Positions 44,283 to 54,055 of a stretch of DNA of 64,000 bases are shown one piece after another. A program made the translations under genes and the position numbers. The notes under the pieces were generated by a model. The model made no database searches and was not told where the DNA came from. It saw only the letters and a program-made list of their open reading frames with translations. The DNA lies in assembly GCA_947044405.1 (NCBI GenBank), contig CAMRHE010000351.1, forward strand, positions 1,549,001-1,613,000. Direction: 5' to 3'. The DNA is from Leptodactylus fallax. Its lineage: Eukaryota; Chordata; Amphibia; Anura; Leptodactylidae. Numbering within the stretch: the first letter of the stretch is position 1; each line of letters starts with the position of its first letter.

Positions 44283-44960
44283 GATTCTCACAATCCATGT
44301 TCTAGTTCATCCCTTGCATGTTGGATGGGGTTGAGGTCAGGGATCTGTGTGGTCAGTCAAGTTCTTTCACACCAGCCATGCCTTTATGGACCTTACTTTG
44401 TGCACTGGGGCACAGTCATGCTGAAAAAGAAAATATGCCTTCCCCAAATTGATACCACAAACCATAAAATTGTCCAAAATATCTTGGTATACTGAAGTGT
44501 TAAGAATTTTCTTCACTGGAATGAAGGAGCCCAGGCCAGCCCTTAAAGAACAATCCCGATATCACTATCCTTCCTCCACCAAACTTTACAGTGGGAACAA
44601 TGCAGTCAGGCAGGTAACGTTCTCCTGGCATTCAGCAAACTCAGACTCATCTGTCAGACTGCCAGATAGAGAAGTAGTGTGATCGGTCACTCCACTGAAC
44701 ACATTTCCACCACTCCCGAGTCCAGTGTGCATGGTGCTTTATACAACTCCACCTGACACTTGGCATTGTGCATAAAGCTTGCTTCCAGTTGCCCGGCCAT
44801 GGAAAACCAAGCCATGAAACTCCCAGCTGGGCACAGGTCTTGTGCTGATGTTAATGCCAGAGGAGGTTTGGTAGTGCATTGATTTAGAAGAGCGCTGGTG
44901 ACTTTTATGCACTCTGCACCTCAGCACCCAACACTCCTCCTCTTGCTGTGTCACCCAAAA
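44283..44960 (-). pseudogene. Second Tc1-like transposase remnant
   Basis: Read on the minus strand this contains Tc1-type catalytic fragments: 'FLFQHDCAPVHK' near 44430 and a decayed 'DLNP'-like stretch near 44325, with the upstream DDE half out to about 44900. Several frameshifts separate the pieces and no terminal repeats were found. It belongs to a different Tc1 lineage from the copies at 4205 and 11079. Confidence 0.75.
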
Positions 44961-45275
44961 CAGTTTTATTAATGTGAGAATTATTTTACACTGCTTTATG
45001 CTGGTTTGCACTGACTATTGCACTTTTCCAGCTTTATGCTGGTTACTTGGGAGTTAACTAACTCCACCACTCGCAGATTAAGCCTTCTTGTAATTGCTTT
45101 GTCTTTATCTCCACTGCTGTGACTCTTGGTGAGGTATCTTTGGTGTCCATGGCCAAAACATGCCCTGCATTTCCCCAACACTAGGTGGAAAGAGAGAACT
45201 AGATACAGGAGTGGATCCAGGATCGCCACTGTGGACCGGGTCAGAGGAGAGAAGAGCAGATGTAAAGGGCCAAAC
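44961..45275. other. No recognised feature
   Basis: The interval is gene-free up to the hAT target site. Confidence 0.4.
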
Positions 45276-45283
45276 TTGTAGAT

Positions 45284-46499
45284 CACAGGTGTCAAACACA
45301 AGGCCCGCGGGCCGAATCCGGCCCACTTCCTTCTGTTATCCGGCCTGGCACTTATCTGGCCCGCAGGGGCGCGGCATTTTTTATTGTCTATGTAATGTAA
45401 ACCAGCCCAGGACAGGCCGCTTAAAAAAAAACAAAACAAAGCTGCGTGATACCTGTCCTGGGCTGGTTTACAAGACCTCTGCATGTCAGCGCAGGCGGCG
45501 ATACAATGACGTCATCGCGCCTCCTACGCTGACACGCAGACGTCGCGGACAAGAAGAGGAGGAGGCGGCGGCTGCATCAAGGCATCGGAGGTAGGTGAGG
45601 ATAAGTTTTTTTTATATATATAAATAGGCCGTTGCCTGCTGGAGTATCCCCGGCACGTAACGGCCTATTTACTTATCGATCCCCGCTGCTGGTCGTGGCC
45701 GCCCCCGCTTCCCCTTCTGCTATGGGATGCAGGAGCGGGGATGGTAAGTGAGGCCGCAGCCCGCGAACTCCATCAAATACTACTATTATTATACTCCGGG
45801 GTCTGAGACCCCGGAGTAATCGGAGACCCAGGGGAGGTGATAAACATAAAAATCAGAGTTATTCACCTCTCCGACGATCCAATGTTACTCCCAGGAGGCT
45901 TCGGCCTTCTTTGGTGACGTCGCAGGCGTCACGTGAGCCAGGCCGACGTCATTATGTCGCGACGCCGGTCTGTGCGACATTGAAGAAGGCCGAACGCAGG
46001 GAGAGCACTGGAGCTCAGGTAAGTAACACTGGTTTTATGTTTGTCACCACCTGGGTCTCCAATCATTATACTCTGGGGTCTGAAAAGACCCCAGAGTATA
46101 ATAATAGTTCATGGGTGGGGGGTCACTATGGGACATAATACCATGTGCAGGGGCCACTATGAAGCATAATACCGTGTGCAGGGGCCACTATGGAGCATAA
46201 TACCATTTGCAGGGGTAAACGGTATTTGTATGTTGCTTAATTTTTGATATATTCAGAAAAGGATGAGGATAGTGTGTAACATGCCAATGTCTTAGGTGTT
46301 AACAATACATTATGTTCTTCCTGGTTGCCCTCAAAGGGCTGATTGTAACAGTAGTAATGTACAAATGTAACTACTCCTTAATAGCTTGATTAACTGTTAA
46401 GGAGAAGTTACTTTTATACATGTGTAAAATAATCTTGGCCCTTCAAGGTACCCCGTGAGGCTGAAGTGGCCCCCGGTGAAAATGAGTTTGACACCCCTG
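45284..46499. mobile_element. Non-autonomous hAT element, 1.2 kb
   Basis: An exact 8-bp target duplication TTGTAGAT (45276-45283 and 46500-46507) bounds it. Ends CACAGGTGTCAAAC and, inverted, CAGGGGTGTCAAAC fit the hAT terminus with 12 of 14 matches. Sub-terminal 'ggcccgcgggcc' is typical of a known vertebrate hAT group. The interior is GC- and CpG-rich, has a palindrome 'ctccggggtctgagaccccgg' at about 45793-45815 with a relative at 46070-46102, and three 31-bp units at 46119-46211. No transposase is present. Open frames of 75-162 codons inside it have no transposase motif. Confidence 0.95.
46119..46211. repeat. 31-bp repeat, three units, inside hAT
   Basis: 'ggggccactatg.agcataa' recurs at 46119, 46150 and 46181. 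Confidence 0.92.
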
Positions 46500-46785
46500 T
46501 TGTAGATATTGCATTCTGTACATTGATGCTCCTTTGGAGGAAGCCTCTCGGAGAGGTGATACTCATGCAGTCTTCCTGTTGCATCTCTTTCTGCTCTTCG
46601 TGGGTAAATATCATTGTGTCTGACTGTGCATTGCACTATATTTGTATATAAAGAGTAAGAGACTTCACTCATATAATGGTGAAATGTTGATGATAAGTTT
46701 ATTCACCATATAGGTGTCCAAAGTCAAAATATACAATACAGTTCCAAATAAAGTGAATACAAATGGCATAAGCAGATCTGGTTAA

Positions 46786-47419
46786 AGGGGTTGTCTGGGA
46801 TTTAGGTTATGGATTACCATTAGGATAGGTCATAAATATGTGATTGGTTGCTCAGTGCCCTGTTATAGTGGCCGAGTGCCAGTACTGCAGCGGGGCTCCC
46901 ATTGATCGCATATTGGTCCCCCACCAATCACAGACTTAAAGGGGTTGTCCAGGCAAAAATGGACAACCCTTTTAACGTTTAAATCATCTGCGGGCAGTGA
47001 AACAAATAAAAGAAATACATACTCACCTTTCCATAGTGCTCCGCTGTCCTCCTGCGCGTCCCTGTTCTTCTGCTCCAGCGGCATCTCCAGGGTCTCTTCC
47101 GGCGTTCAGCTGAAGTCATGTGACCGCTGAGACCAATCAGCGAAGGGCATGCAATGTCACTACCTGTGACATCATGGGTCCTCTTCCTGAGGCTGCTGAT
47201 TAGCCTCAGTGGTCACGTGACTCAGGAGACACCGCTGGAACAGAAGAACCGGGACGCGCAGGAGGACCCCGAAGCAAGCAACGGAGACAGGTGAATATGC
47301 ATTTTTTTTATTTGTTTCACTGTCCACAGTTGATTTAAATGTTATAAGGGTTGTCCATTTTTGCCTGGACAACCCCTTTAAGGATAGGCTATAAAATGTA
47401 TATACCCCGGACAACCCCC
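46786..47419. mobile_element. TTAA MITE (outer) carrying a nested MITE
   Basis: It lies between TTAA 46782-46785 and 47420-47423, with ends 'aggggttgtctggg' and 'ccggacaaccccc'. Its interior is cut at 46935 by another TTAA element; the two halves join at the inner TTAA. Confidence 0.88.
46940..47377. mobile_element. Nested 438-bp TTAA MITE (inner)
   Basis: It is flanked by TTAA 46936-46939 and 47378-47381. Ends AGGGGTTGTCCAGGCAAAAA and its complement are near-perfect, and arms of about 190 bp ('cagcggtgtctcc'-like segments) are inverted copies. A relative is at 59261-59637. Confidence 0.93.
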
Positions 47420-47423
47420 TTAA

Positions 47424-48204
47424 GTAACACCATAGTCATGCTCTAAAACTTCTGAGCACAAACATCGACTTACAGGATATTAACCCCTAGAGGTAGCTAT
47501 CCAACTTTGCAGTATCAATGGCTGCTTGTGGCAATACTCATTGTTATGGTCAGCTTTCTCCTGCACACTTCAAAGCCCTCTTTTTCTATAGTTTTGAAGT
47601 TTTTCTTGTGGATTTCGAGATGTGTCTTCTCATCGGGAGAGCGCTCTAATGAGAGAACATGAGGAGGTTTAGAATTGCTTAGAAAAGAAACTCAAACACT
47701 TTGAAGGTTTTGCAAATCACCAAGGGCAAAACAGCCGCAAGAAAATATTTCTGCCTTCTGTTAGCATGCATGGTAATGACCATACCTGGCCATATTTCAC
47801 AGATAATAACTCAAGAGGGTGTCTTTGAGAGACTGAGCAGATATCTGCAGTCAAGAGCGGCCCAGGAAGATTTTCCCAGAGAGATCACTTTGTTTTGACA
47901 TGATGGGATTATCTTAGTCATCCAGGCATAGGCGGAAGATTCTTCTGTATGATACTGCTAATGACTTACAGACCTGCTACAAGTGTCTTCATTTGCAATG
48001 AGTGTTTTTAAGTGAAGACATATTTCTATTAATATTGAAGAATAGCGAGGGTGATTAAAATACTGCATATCCTAATATTAAGGACAAATTCACATGTGTG
48101 AGAGACTCCATATGGAGCTTTGGTTGTCAGAAAAAAAAACAACAACTCAATATGAAGAGCTGGAAGATGGTTCCTCCCATAGCTATCTATGAGACTCTAT
48201 CCAT
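47424..48204. other. Gene-free; unmasked island at about 47560-48010
   Basis: The 450-bp stretch around 47700-47900 is non-repetitive and compositionally mixed, with no coding homology that I recognise. Candidate conserved non-coding DNA. Confidence 0.3.
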
Positions 48205-48331
48205 CCTTAGGCTGAGGCCTCACGTTGCCAAAAGGCAGCTTTTTTTGTTGCATATTTTGCTGCGTCTTTATGAAAGGAATGGGAAATATATAGGAAGTTC
48301 TTATACTTCTTCCTTCTGCACAATCCACTCC
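48205..48331 (+). repeat. Left half of family F repeat
   Basis: Reads 'ggctgaggcctcacgttg' through 'caatccactcc'. Its continuation ('tggctttggctcaaaaaact') is found 5.5 kb away at 53836-53910, so a Ngaro-like element lies between the halves. Confidence 0.8.
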
Positions 48332-48538
48332 AGAAGGGGCTGGACGGAAGGCGCAGCCTCGGGGGAGGCCACCCATGACGTGGTCGCGCACCGGACTGAG
48401 GCATTGGCTGGCTTGGAGGACACTGGCAGGTTGCGTCTGGGTTTGGTTGCGGTGCGGCGCTTAAATGGAAAAGCCCGTGAAGACAATGGAAGTCGCGTTG
48501 CTGAAGATCGGGGAAGCTGCACATCTTGTCACAGCGCG

Positions 48539-49258
48539 ATGGCTGCTATTGAGGAGCTCCTCACGCAGTTGCGGGCGTCAGCGAAGGCCCGTGGTCCGGA
48601 GTGGCTTCAAATACAGCTACGCAGCATGCTACAGGGGCCTGGGGAGACACCCACAGTGGCTCCCCCTGTATCGTCAAGCCTGCATCGCCAAGACGGCCGC
48701 GGAGGACCAGGCCTCCGGCGCGCCTGAGCTCCGACGAGGCCCCACAGGTCCGGCACCGTAGAAACAGCCCCTCTATGGACCCTCCGAACCAGGATGCCAG
48801 CATGTATGCCACCTCCAGGCAGTCCAGGAGAGGGAGGAGTTGGGCTGCGGGACTCGCGGCGGAGGCGGAAGGCCGCGCCTCCACCATTACAAGATGGCGT
48901 CCGGATGGAGGGACCTGATGCGGCCGTATCCCAGGTGGGACCAGCATGCCTGGAGGGAGCCCAGCAGGAGACTGGAGATAGCGGAACGGTGATGCAATCG
49001 GCAGGCCCCCTGCACAGGGTATCTGGCAGGCCGGAGCTCTAGGGCCCTGTCGGCAGCGCGAGGGTGGCGTCACAATCACATGTCTCATCGACTCCTTCCT
49101 CTGTGGGGGATAGGGGGTCAAGGTCTGCGAGTGCAACGGTGGAATCAGAGGTTCAGAGGTCGGAGGTCGGGTTACCTAGGGATCTGACGGTGTCTTCACA
49201 TCTGGATGCAGGATGAACGGCTGATGGGGTCACAGCCCCCAGGCAGTCAGGTGAGTGT
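48539..49258 (+). pseudogene. Probable 5' part of Ngaro Gag, broken
   Basis: From ATG 48539 the frame reads MAAIEELLTQLRASAKARG, then passes through at least two frame changes before the long Gag frame at 49259. Pro- and Arg-rich composition. Assignment to Gag rests on position and on the helical, charged start; no domain is recognised. Confidence 0.5.
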
Positions 49259-50269
49259 ATGTCTGTTTTGTCAATGCATCTTCCCTTGTTACCTGCTCAG
49301 GGTGGGGTAGGGCACCCTGAGGAGGTGGGCAGGGGGTTAATGGACTTCATGGGAGTACTAGGTCAGTTGGTGAGAAGCTTGCAGCCTCCTCCGGTGCCGT
49401 CTCCTGTGTCGGCGTGGGTGGCTCCAAGATTGCCTATGCAGGGTTGGCTGGGGGTGCCAGGGAGCTGCGGGGCCGGTTCAGTGAGTGGTGGGGTGAGTTC
49501 CACAGTGGTACAGGAGGAGTTGGCGGCGGGTGCTGGGGCGCCAGCAGGTCAGAAGGATAAGGAGAAAGACAAGAGTGGGGAAAAGGAAAAAGGAGATGAG
49601 ACCCAGCGGTTGGATGATTCAGCTAGAGGGGAAGTATATGAATGCTTTCAGGGACCCCTGGGAGCTCACTTGAAGCAAGAGGTGAGGGAGAAAATATGGA
49701 AAGGGGAGTACATCGAGATATTCTCGCTGCTCCCCTTGGAGCGGTTTAACTTAGATCGGGCAAAGAAGGATGAATCAAAGAAAGAGGAGGAAGAAAAGAG
49801 GCGGTATCGCTTGATCCCGCGAACTTTCGCCAACTGGTTGCAAGCGTTTGCAATCTTGGCGAGCGTAATTGGCGAAAAGACGCCGGAGAATTGTACCGCG
49901 CTTCTTTGCTATATGGATGCAATCGGTGAAACGTACAGAGTCTACGGGGGGCAGGCTTGGTTACGCTATGACGAACAGTTTCGTCAGCGTAAGGCTGTGA
50001 GGCCCCACATTAGGTGGGACCACAAGGATATTGGCCTGTGGTCGAGGGTAACGGCATTGGTTCGGGCAGGGCAGTCCTTTCAGTCCAGTGTCGGGGGTTC
50101 TGACGGATCGGGGCGCTCGGCGGCATCTCAAAAGGGACTCTGCTTCGCTTTTAATGAGGGAACATGTAAATTTGGTGCAAAATGTAAATTCAAGCATGAG
50201 TGCTCCTTGTGCGGGGGGATCTCACAGTGCGTCTCGGTGTTTCAAGGGAGAGAAGGCAAAAGGGTGTGA
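49259..50269 (+). pseudogene. Ngaro Gag with CCCH zinc finger
   Basis: 336 codons. A low-complexity N-terminal third (Gly, Pro, Ala) is followed by a Lys/Glu-rich charged stretch (residues about 97-120). A central domain has 'LKQEVREKIWKGEYIEIFSL' and, further on, 'FANWLQAFAIL', and the end is a zinc finger with spacing C-x7-C-x5-C-x3-H (50138-50194). The next Cys pair (CSLCGG) begins a second finger-like segment that continues only in another frame: a G-run at about 50211-50217 shifts the reading frame. As written the protein ends in a spurious tail. The role is RNA packaging by analogy with other retroelement Gags. Confidence 0.8.
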
Positions 50270-51257
50270 TGGTTCTGGAAAAGGGGCAGATGCCAATAAT
50301 GCTGGAAGCGATGCGTCCGTATCTAAATTAATATGGGGATGTTGCTGCGGCGCGGTTGTTGATTGAGAGATTTTTGGAAGGTTTTAAAATTCCGTTTGTT
50401 AAAGGGATTTCGGTTGTGGTACACAGGAATTTGAGGTCAGCTTATCAACATGCTCAGGTAGTGAGAGAGAAATTGAGAAAGGAAGTCTCATTGGGCCGTA
50501 TGACGGGACCCTTTGGGGAACTGCCGGTGCAAAATCTGAAGGTTTCTCCGTTGGGGATGGTCCCTAAGAAGGAGCCGAACAAGTTTCGACTTATTCATAA
50601 TTTATCTTTTCCGAAAGGGACATCGATGAATGATGGGATAGACCCGGGTTTGTGTGCAGTAATATACACAAGCTTTGATGCGGCTATAAAATGGGTTAGG
50701 GAATTTGGAGTTGGGGCTTTGTTGGCAAAGGCTGATATTGAATCTGCTTTTCGCCTATTACCGGTGCATCCGGATAGTTTGCACTTGTTGTGGTGTTACT
50801 GGGATGGGAATTACTTGTGGATCGGTGTTTGCCCATGGGATGTTCTATCTCATGTGCTTACTTCAAGACATATAGTACTTTTGTGGAGTGGGTGATCCAC
50901 AAGGAAGCTGGATGGTCGTCGGTCATCCATTATCTGGATGACTTCTTAGGCATGGGTCCGGTGGGTTCGGGAGTGTGTTTGTTACTGTTACATACATTAG
51001 AGGGGGTGGCTAGTCATTTTGGTATTCCATTGACAGAGGAAAAAACGGAGGGGCCAGTGACGTCTCTGACGTTTCAGGGCATTTTAATCGATACGGTGGT
51101 AATGGAATGCAGGTTACCGGAAGACAAATTGGTTCAGCTAAGGGGAGGTCCAAGGTTCTCGTTGGTGGAAGAAGCTGAAGCTGCGGGAATTACAGTCCCT
51201 CTTAGGGAAGTTAAATTTTGCATGCTGCATTTTGCCTATGGGACGAGTTTTTTGTAG
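50270..51257 (+). pseudogene. Ngaro reverse transcriptase, frameshifted
   Basis: Two frames overlap at about 50790-50895. The first (from upstream of 50356) holds 'RMTGPFGELPVQNLKVSPLG', 'FRLIHNLSFPKG' and 'ADIESAFRLLPVHPD'. The second holds 'CLPMGCSISCAYF' and the catalytic YLDD at 50931-50942, then 'FGIPLTEEKTEGP'. A one-base change near 50811-50825 separates them. A TAA near 50327 interrupts the upstream part. The motif style (HNLSFP, ADIESAFR, SPLG) is typical of DIRS-order RTs. Confidence 0.9.
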
Positions 51258-51873
51258 GAGACTGGCGGTGGCGACTGCTGGGGTTTACGTACCCCATCAT
51301 TACGTGCGCCTGGGTAAGGAACTTAGGGACGATTTGGCTGTGTGGGATAGTTTTTTAGCATCTTACAATGGGCGGTCACTGATGTTGAAGGCGGCTGTGG
51401 ACGCTTTTGACATGGAACTATTTACAGATGAGGCAGGGAGCGTGGATTTTGGGGCTTACTTTAATGGGAGGTGGTGCGTTGGTTCCTGGCCGGATTCGTG
51501 GAAAGAGGCAGGTTTGGGGCGTAATTTGGCATTGCTTGAACTCTTCCTGATTGTTGTGGCTTTATCGATATGGGGGGATTGTTTTAGGAATAGGAAGGTT
51601 AGTTTTTTCTGTGATAACTTGGGGGTGGTACAGGCCATTAACAGGTTGTCTGCTTCTTCCCCTCCGGTGGTGCAACGTTTAGTGTTGTTATGTTTGTCAT
51701 TGAATGCTTGGGTGGTAGCGGAGCATGTTCCTGGGGTGGATAACTGCATCACTGATGCTTTATCTCGTTTGCAGTGGGAACGTTTCCGACAGCTGGCGCC
51801 GGGGGCGGAAAAGTTCGGGGATTCGTGGCCAGAGGATCTTTGGGAACTGCCATTTGGGTGGCTCACGGTCTGA
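51232..51873 (+). pseudogene. Ngaro RNase H domain
   Basis: A 213-codon frame, overlapping the RT frame by about 25 bases in another phase. It contains 'MELFTDEAGSVDFGAYFNG' (first catalytic Asp), 'LLELFLIVVAL' (Glu), 'FFCDNLGVVQAIN' (Asp) and 'GVDNCITDALSR' (last Asp). All four acidic positions are present. It removes RNA from the hybrid during reverse transcription. Confidence 0.88.
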
Positions 51874-52728
51874 TTGCTGCTTCTTTAACTGAGGGTACAT
51901 GGTCTGGGTATGAGGAGGCATGGAGGCAATAGGAGGATTGGACGACTGTATTTGGGGCCCAGGTGGAGGGCGAGGAGGCTCTGCTGTTGTTGCTGGTGGG
52001 ACAGTGTAGAGATGATGGTTGGTTGGTGTCCCGGGTGAATAGGCTACTGGCAGGTTTGGCCTTTGGTTTTAAGGCAAGAGGGGCGGTGGATCTGACCAAC
52101 ACTTCCTGGTTAGGCAAGCCATGAGGGGGTGGAAGCGGGGTTGGTCATCCAAGGATAAGAGACGTCCGGTGTCATTCCAGTTGTTGCAGTAGTTGGGGAC
52201 CTTGTTGGTTACTGTTTGCAGTTCAGATGTTGAAGTACATCTTTTCCATTTGGCCTTTTCGTTGGCCTCTTTTGGTGCTTTGCGGTTAGGGGAAATTGGT
52301 CAGTCCTACTAAGCATAGGGTGGCTTAAGTGCGGAGGATGTAGATTTGTATGAAGACAGGGTGGAGTTTTGTATTTGGAGGTCAAAACAGATATGACGGG
52401 GCGTGGGGCCAGGGTGGTGTTATTTGCCGTCTCAGGGGTGGTTATGTATCCAGTTAGGTGTTTGGGACTTTTTATGCCGCAAGTGAGGGGCCCTGGGGAA
52501 CCTCTCTTGTGTCACGAGGACGGGTCTTCCTTGTCGCGTTTCCAATTCTTGGCGGTTTTTAGGAGGTGTTTGGGGGGTCGTAGTCTGGGAGATTTCGGGG
52601 ACCACTCTTTTAGAATTGGTGCGAAGACAGAGGTCGCCCATAATGGCTTATCGTATGAGATGGTGCAGCGGATTGGTTGGTGGGAGTCCCTTCGTTTCAG
52701 GTCTTATATTAGAACAGGTTGGTTGTAG
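51874..52728 (+). pseudogene. Ngaro tyrosine recombinase, several stops
   Basis: Catalytic pieces are in order but in different frames: 'ALRLGE' with the first Arg at 52283-52285, then 'HSFRIGA' (His 52603, Arg 52612) and 'FRSYIR' with the nucleophilic Tyr at 52705-52707. TAG at about 51930 and 52190 and TAA/TAG stops near 52310-52330 break the frame. Such enzymes insert circular DNA by strand exchange and leave no target duplication. The last 119 codons (52369-52728) are open. Confidence 0.9.
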
Positions 52729-52765
52729 GCGAAGCCTGTATGGAAGAAATGGGGATCATGCTGAG

Positions 52766-52793
52766 TTTGTGTTTGTGTTTTTCTTTGTTTCAG
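52766..52793 (+). promoter_or_regulatory. 3' splice-site-like tract before the hydrolase
   Basis: 'gtgtttttctttgtttcag' is a pyrimidine tract ending CAG at 52791-52793, 11 bases ahead of the hydrolase ATG. It may be a splice acceptor that lets the hydrolase be translated from a spliced mRNA. No matching donor was identified. Confidence 0.35.
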
Positions 52794-53345
52794 GTGTCGA
52801 GGGGATGGAGTTGGTATGGATCCTGGGCCACTCATATGTTTTTTGGAGGGCGCTGCGGGCAGCGGTCCACCCTGAAGGCCATCATCTGGGGTTTCCAAGA
52901 GAAGTGGTCACGGTCAGATGGCTAGGCCTTAGAGGTATGTGTTGGTCCAGGGTCCTGCCGGAATTTCATCGGTTCTTGCGGCTAGATAGGTCCCCGGATG
53001 TCTTAGTATTACATGTGGGGGGTAATGATTTGGGGGCCAGACCGTTTAGAAAGCTTATACGGGATATTAAATTTGACATGCTGCGGTTATGGGCTATGAC
53101 TCCTGGTTTGGTAATGGTCTGGTCCGATATTGTTCATCGCCATGTTTGGAGGGAAGCGAGATCCGTGGAGAGCATTAACAGGGCAAGGGTGAAAGTCAAT
53201 CGAGCAGTAGCTAGATTTTTTAAGAGGAACGGTTTTGTGGCATAAGATTGTGGAAGTGGGTGAGGGTAACTTTTGGCATAGGGACGGGGTGCATCTTAAT
53301 GCAATTGGGACCGATATTTGGTGCCTGGATATCCAGGAGGGTTAA
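52794..53345 (+). pseudogene. SGNH/GDSL-type hydrolase of Ngaro element
   Basis: From ATG 52805 the frame reads 'MELVWILGHSYVFWRAL', block I with the nucleophile Ser in G-H-S (52832-52834). Block III is 'HVGGNDLG' (53012-53035), giving the oxyanion Asn. 'PGLVMVWSDI' follows. The block V Asp and His (DGVHLN, Asp 53283-53285 and His 53292-53294) are in another frame: a shift at about 53238-53243 puts TAA at 53243-53245 ahead of them. The frame-restored end would be TAA 53343. All four SGNH positions can therefore be seen, but the gene is broken. Substrate unknown; such hydrolase frames are known from Ngaro elements and some CR1 LINEs. It starts about 80 bases after the recombinase stop. Confidence 0.82.
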
Positions 53346-53835
53346 GACGGTTTTGAGAGTATGGAGGGACGCGAGGCCTTAAGGGTGTCAAGGCTTTGCG
53401 TTTTTGGCAGGCGGTCCTCAGAGTTGGAGATGAAAGATGTGGAAATATGGTTGGGGGGGTAGCCGGGAAGGCTCTGGACTCCCCAAAAGGATTAGCGCGG
53501 TGGCTGTGGAATTTAAGCTGGCCCGGGATCAAAGAATCCGTTAGGAGAAGGATTCTTGGACCCGTGAAGGGTGACTTGTTGCCTCCCAGTTGGGCTTACG
53601 GCTGGAGGCAATAATAATAACTTATAGAAAATGATAGGCCAGAATGGTGGCTCCGAGAACCTCCTTAGTCAAAATGGGTATGGTGGGATTGGTTAAGGTT
53701 TTTATACAAATGGTTATTGTTTTGTATTTGTTAATAAAATGGCTGCTGTGGCCAATTCATTCCAGCCCTGTGTGTGAGTTTGTATTTGTAGATACAAGGT
53801 AAGAATAAAAGGAAGGACTGGACGATGCCACATCA
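53346..53835 (+). other. Ngaro 3' non-coding region
   Basis: Non-coding tail. AATAAA-type signals lie at about 53733 and 53811. 'tttgtatttgt' occurs twice (near 53732 and 53782). The final 'gaaggactggacgatg' resembles the element's first bases. Confidence 0.55.
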
Positions 53836-53910
53836 TGGCTTTGGCTCAAAAAACTACAACAAAATCTGCAACAAAAAAACCTGCGTTTTCCTAACGTGGG
53901 GCCTTAACCT
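53836..53910 (+). repeat. Right half of family F repeat
   Basis: 'tggctttggctcaaaaaact' through 'ggggcctta', complementary in part to 48205-48260, the expected second arm of the palindromic repeat. Confidence 0.8.
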
Positions 53911-54055
53911 AGTAGTATAATCATTGATCTTTGATTCTGGGCAGTGTAGGATGTTACACAGGTCTCTTGATGCACTTTGCTCATCTGTACTTGTACTATA
54001 TTAAGTTTTCTTTTATATATGCATGTTATTTATTTATATTGCAAAAATACGTTAT

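Larger units (their letters stand above)
48332..53835 (+). mobile_element. Ngaro-like DIRS-order retrotransposon, 5.5 kb
   Basis: The boundaries are set by the two halves of a family F repeat. Coding order is Gag with zinc finger, RT, RNase H, tyrosine recombinase, SGNH hydrolase. There are no LTRs and no DDE integrase. The tyrosine recombinase fixes the DIRS order. The hydrolase, and the absence of the adenine methylase domain of DIRS-1 elements, point to the Ngaro group (family knowledge). The 5' end ('gaaggggctggacgga') and the 3' end ('gaaggactggacgatg') share a short direct similarity, compatible with Ngaro split direct repeats, but the full arrangement was not resolved. No target duplication is visible, as expected. 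The region is more GC-rich than its flanks. Every frame has at least one stop or shift. Confidence 0.92.

Noticed and set aside
44996..45594. 162- and 144-codon frames at the hAT left end
   Set aside because: They cross the hAT boundary and are on opposite strands of a CpG-rich repeat. No transposase motif.
45284..46499. CpG island promoter of a host gene
   Set aside because: The exact 8-bp duplication and inverted ends show it is a hAT element. No transcript evidence can be seen.
48561..49136. 191-codon minus-strand frame in the Ngaro 5' region
   Set aside because: It is the antisense shadow of the GC-rich Gag leader and has no motif.
48332..53835. DIRS-1-type inverted terminal repeats
   Set aside because: The first and last bases are not inverted copies of each other. 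A weak direct similarity is seen instead, which suits Ngaro better.
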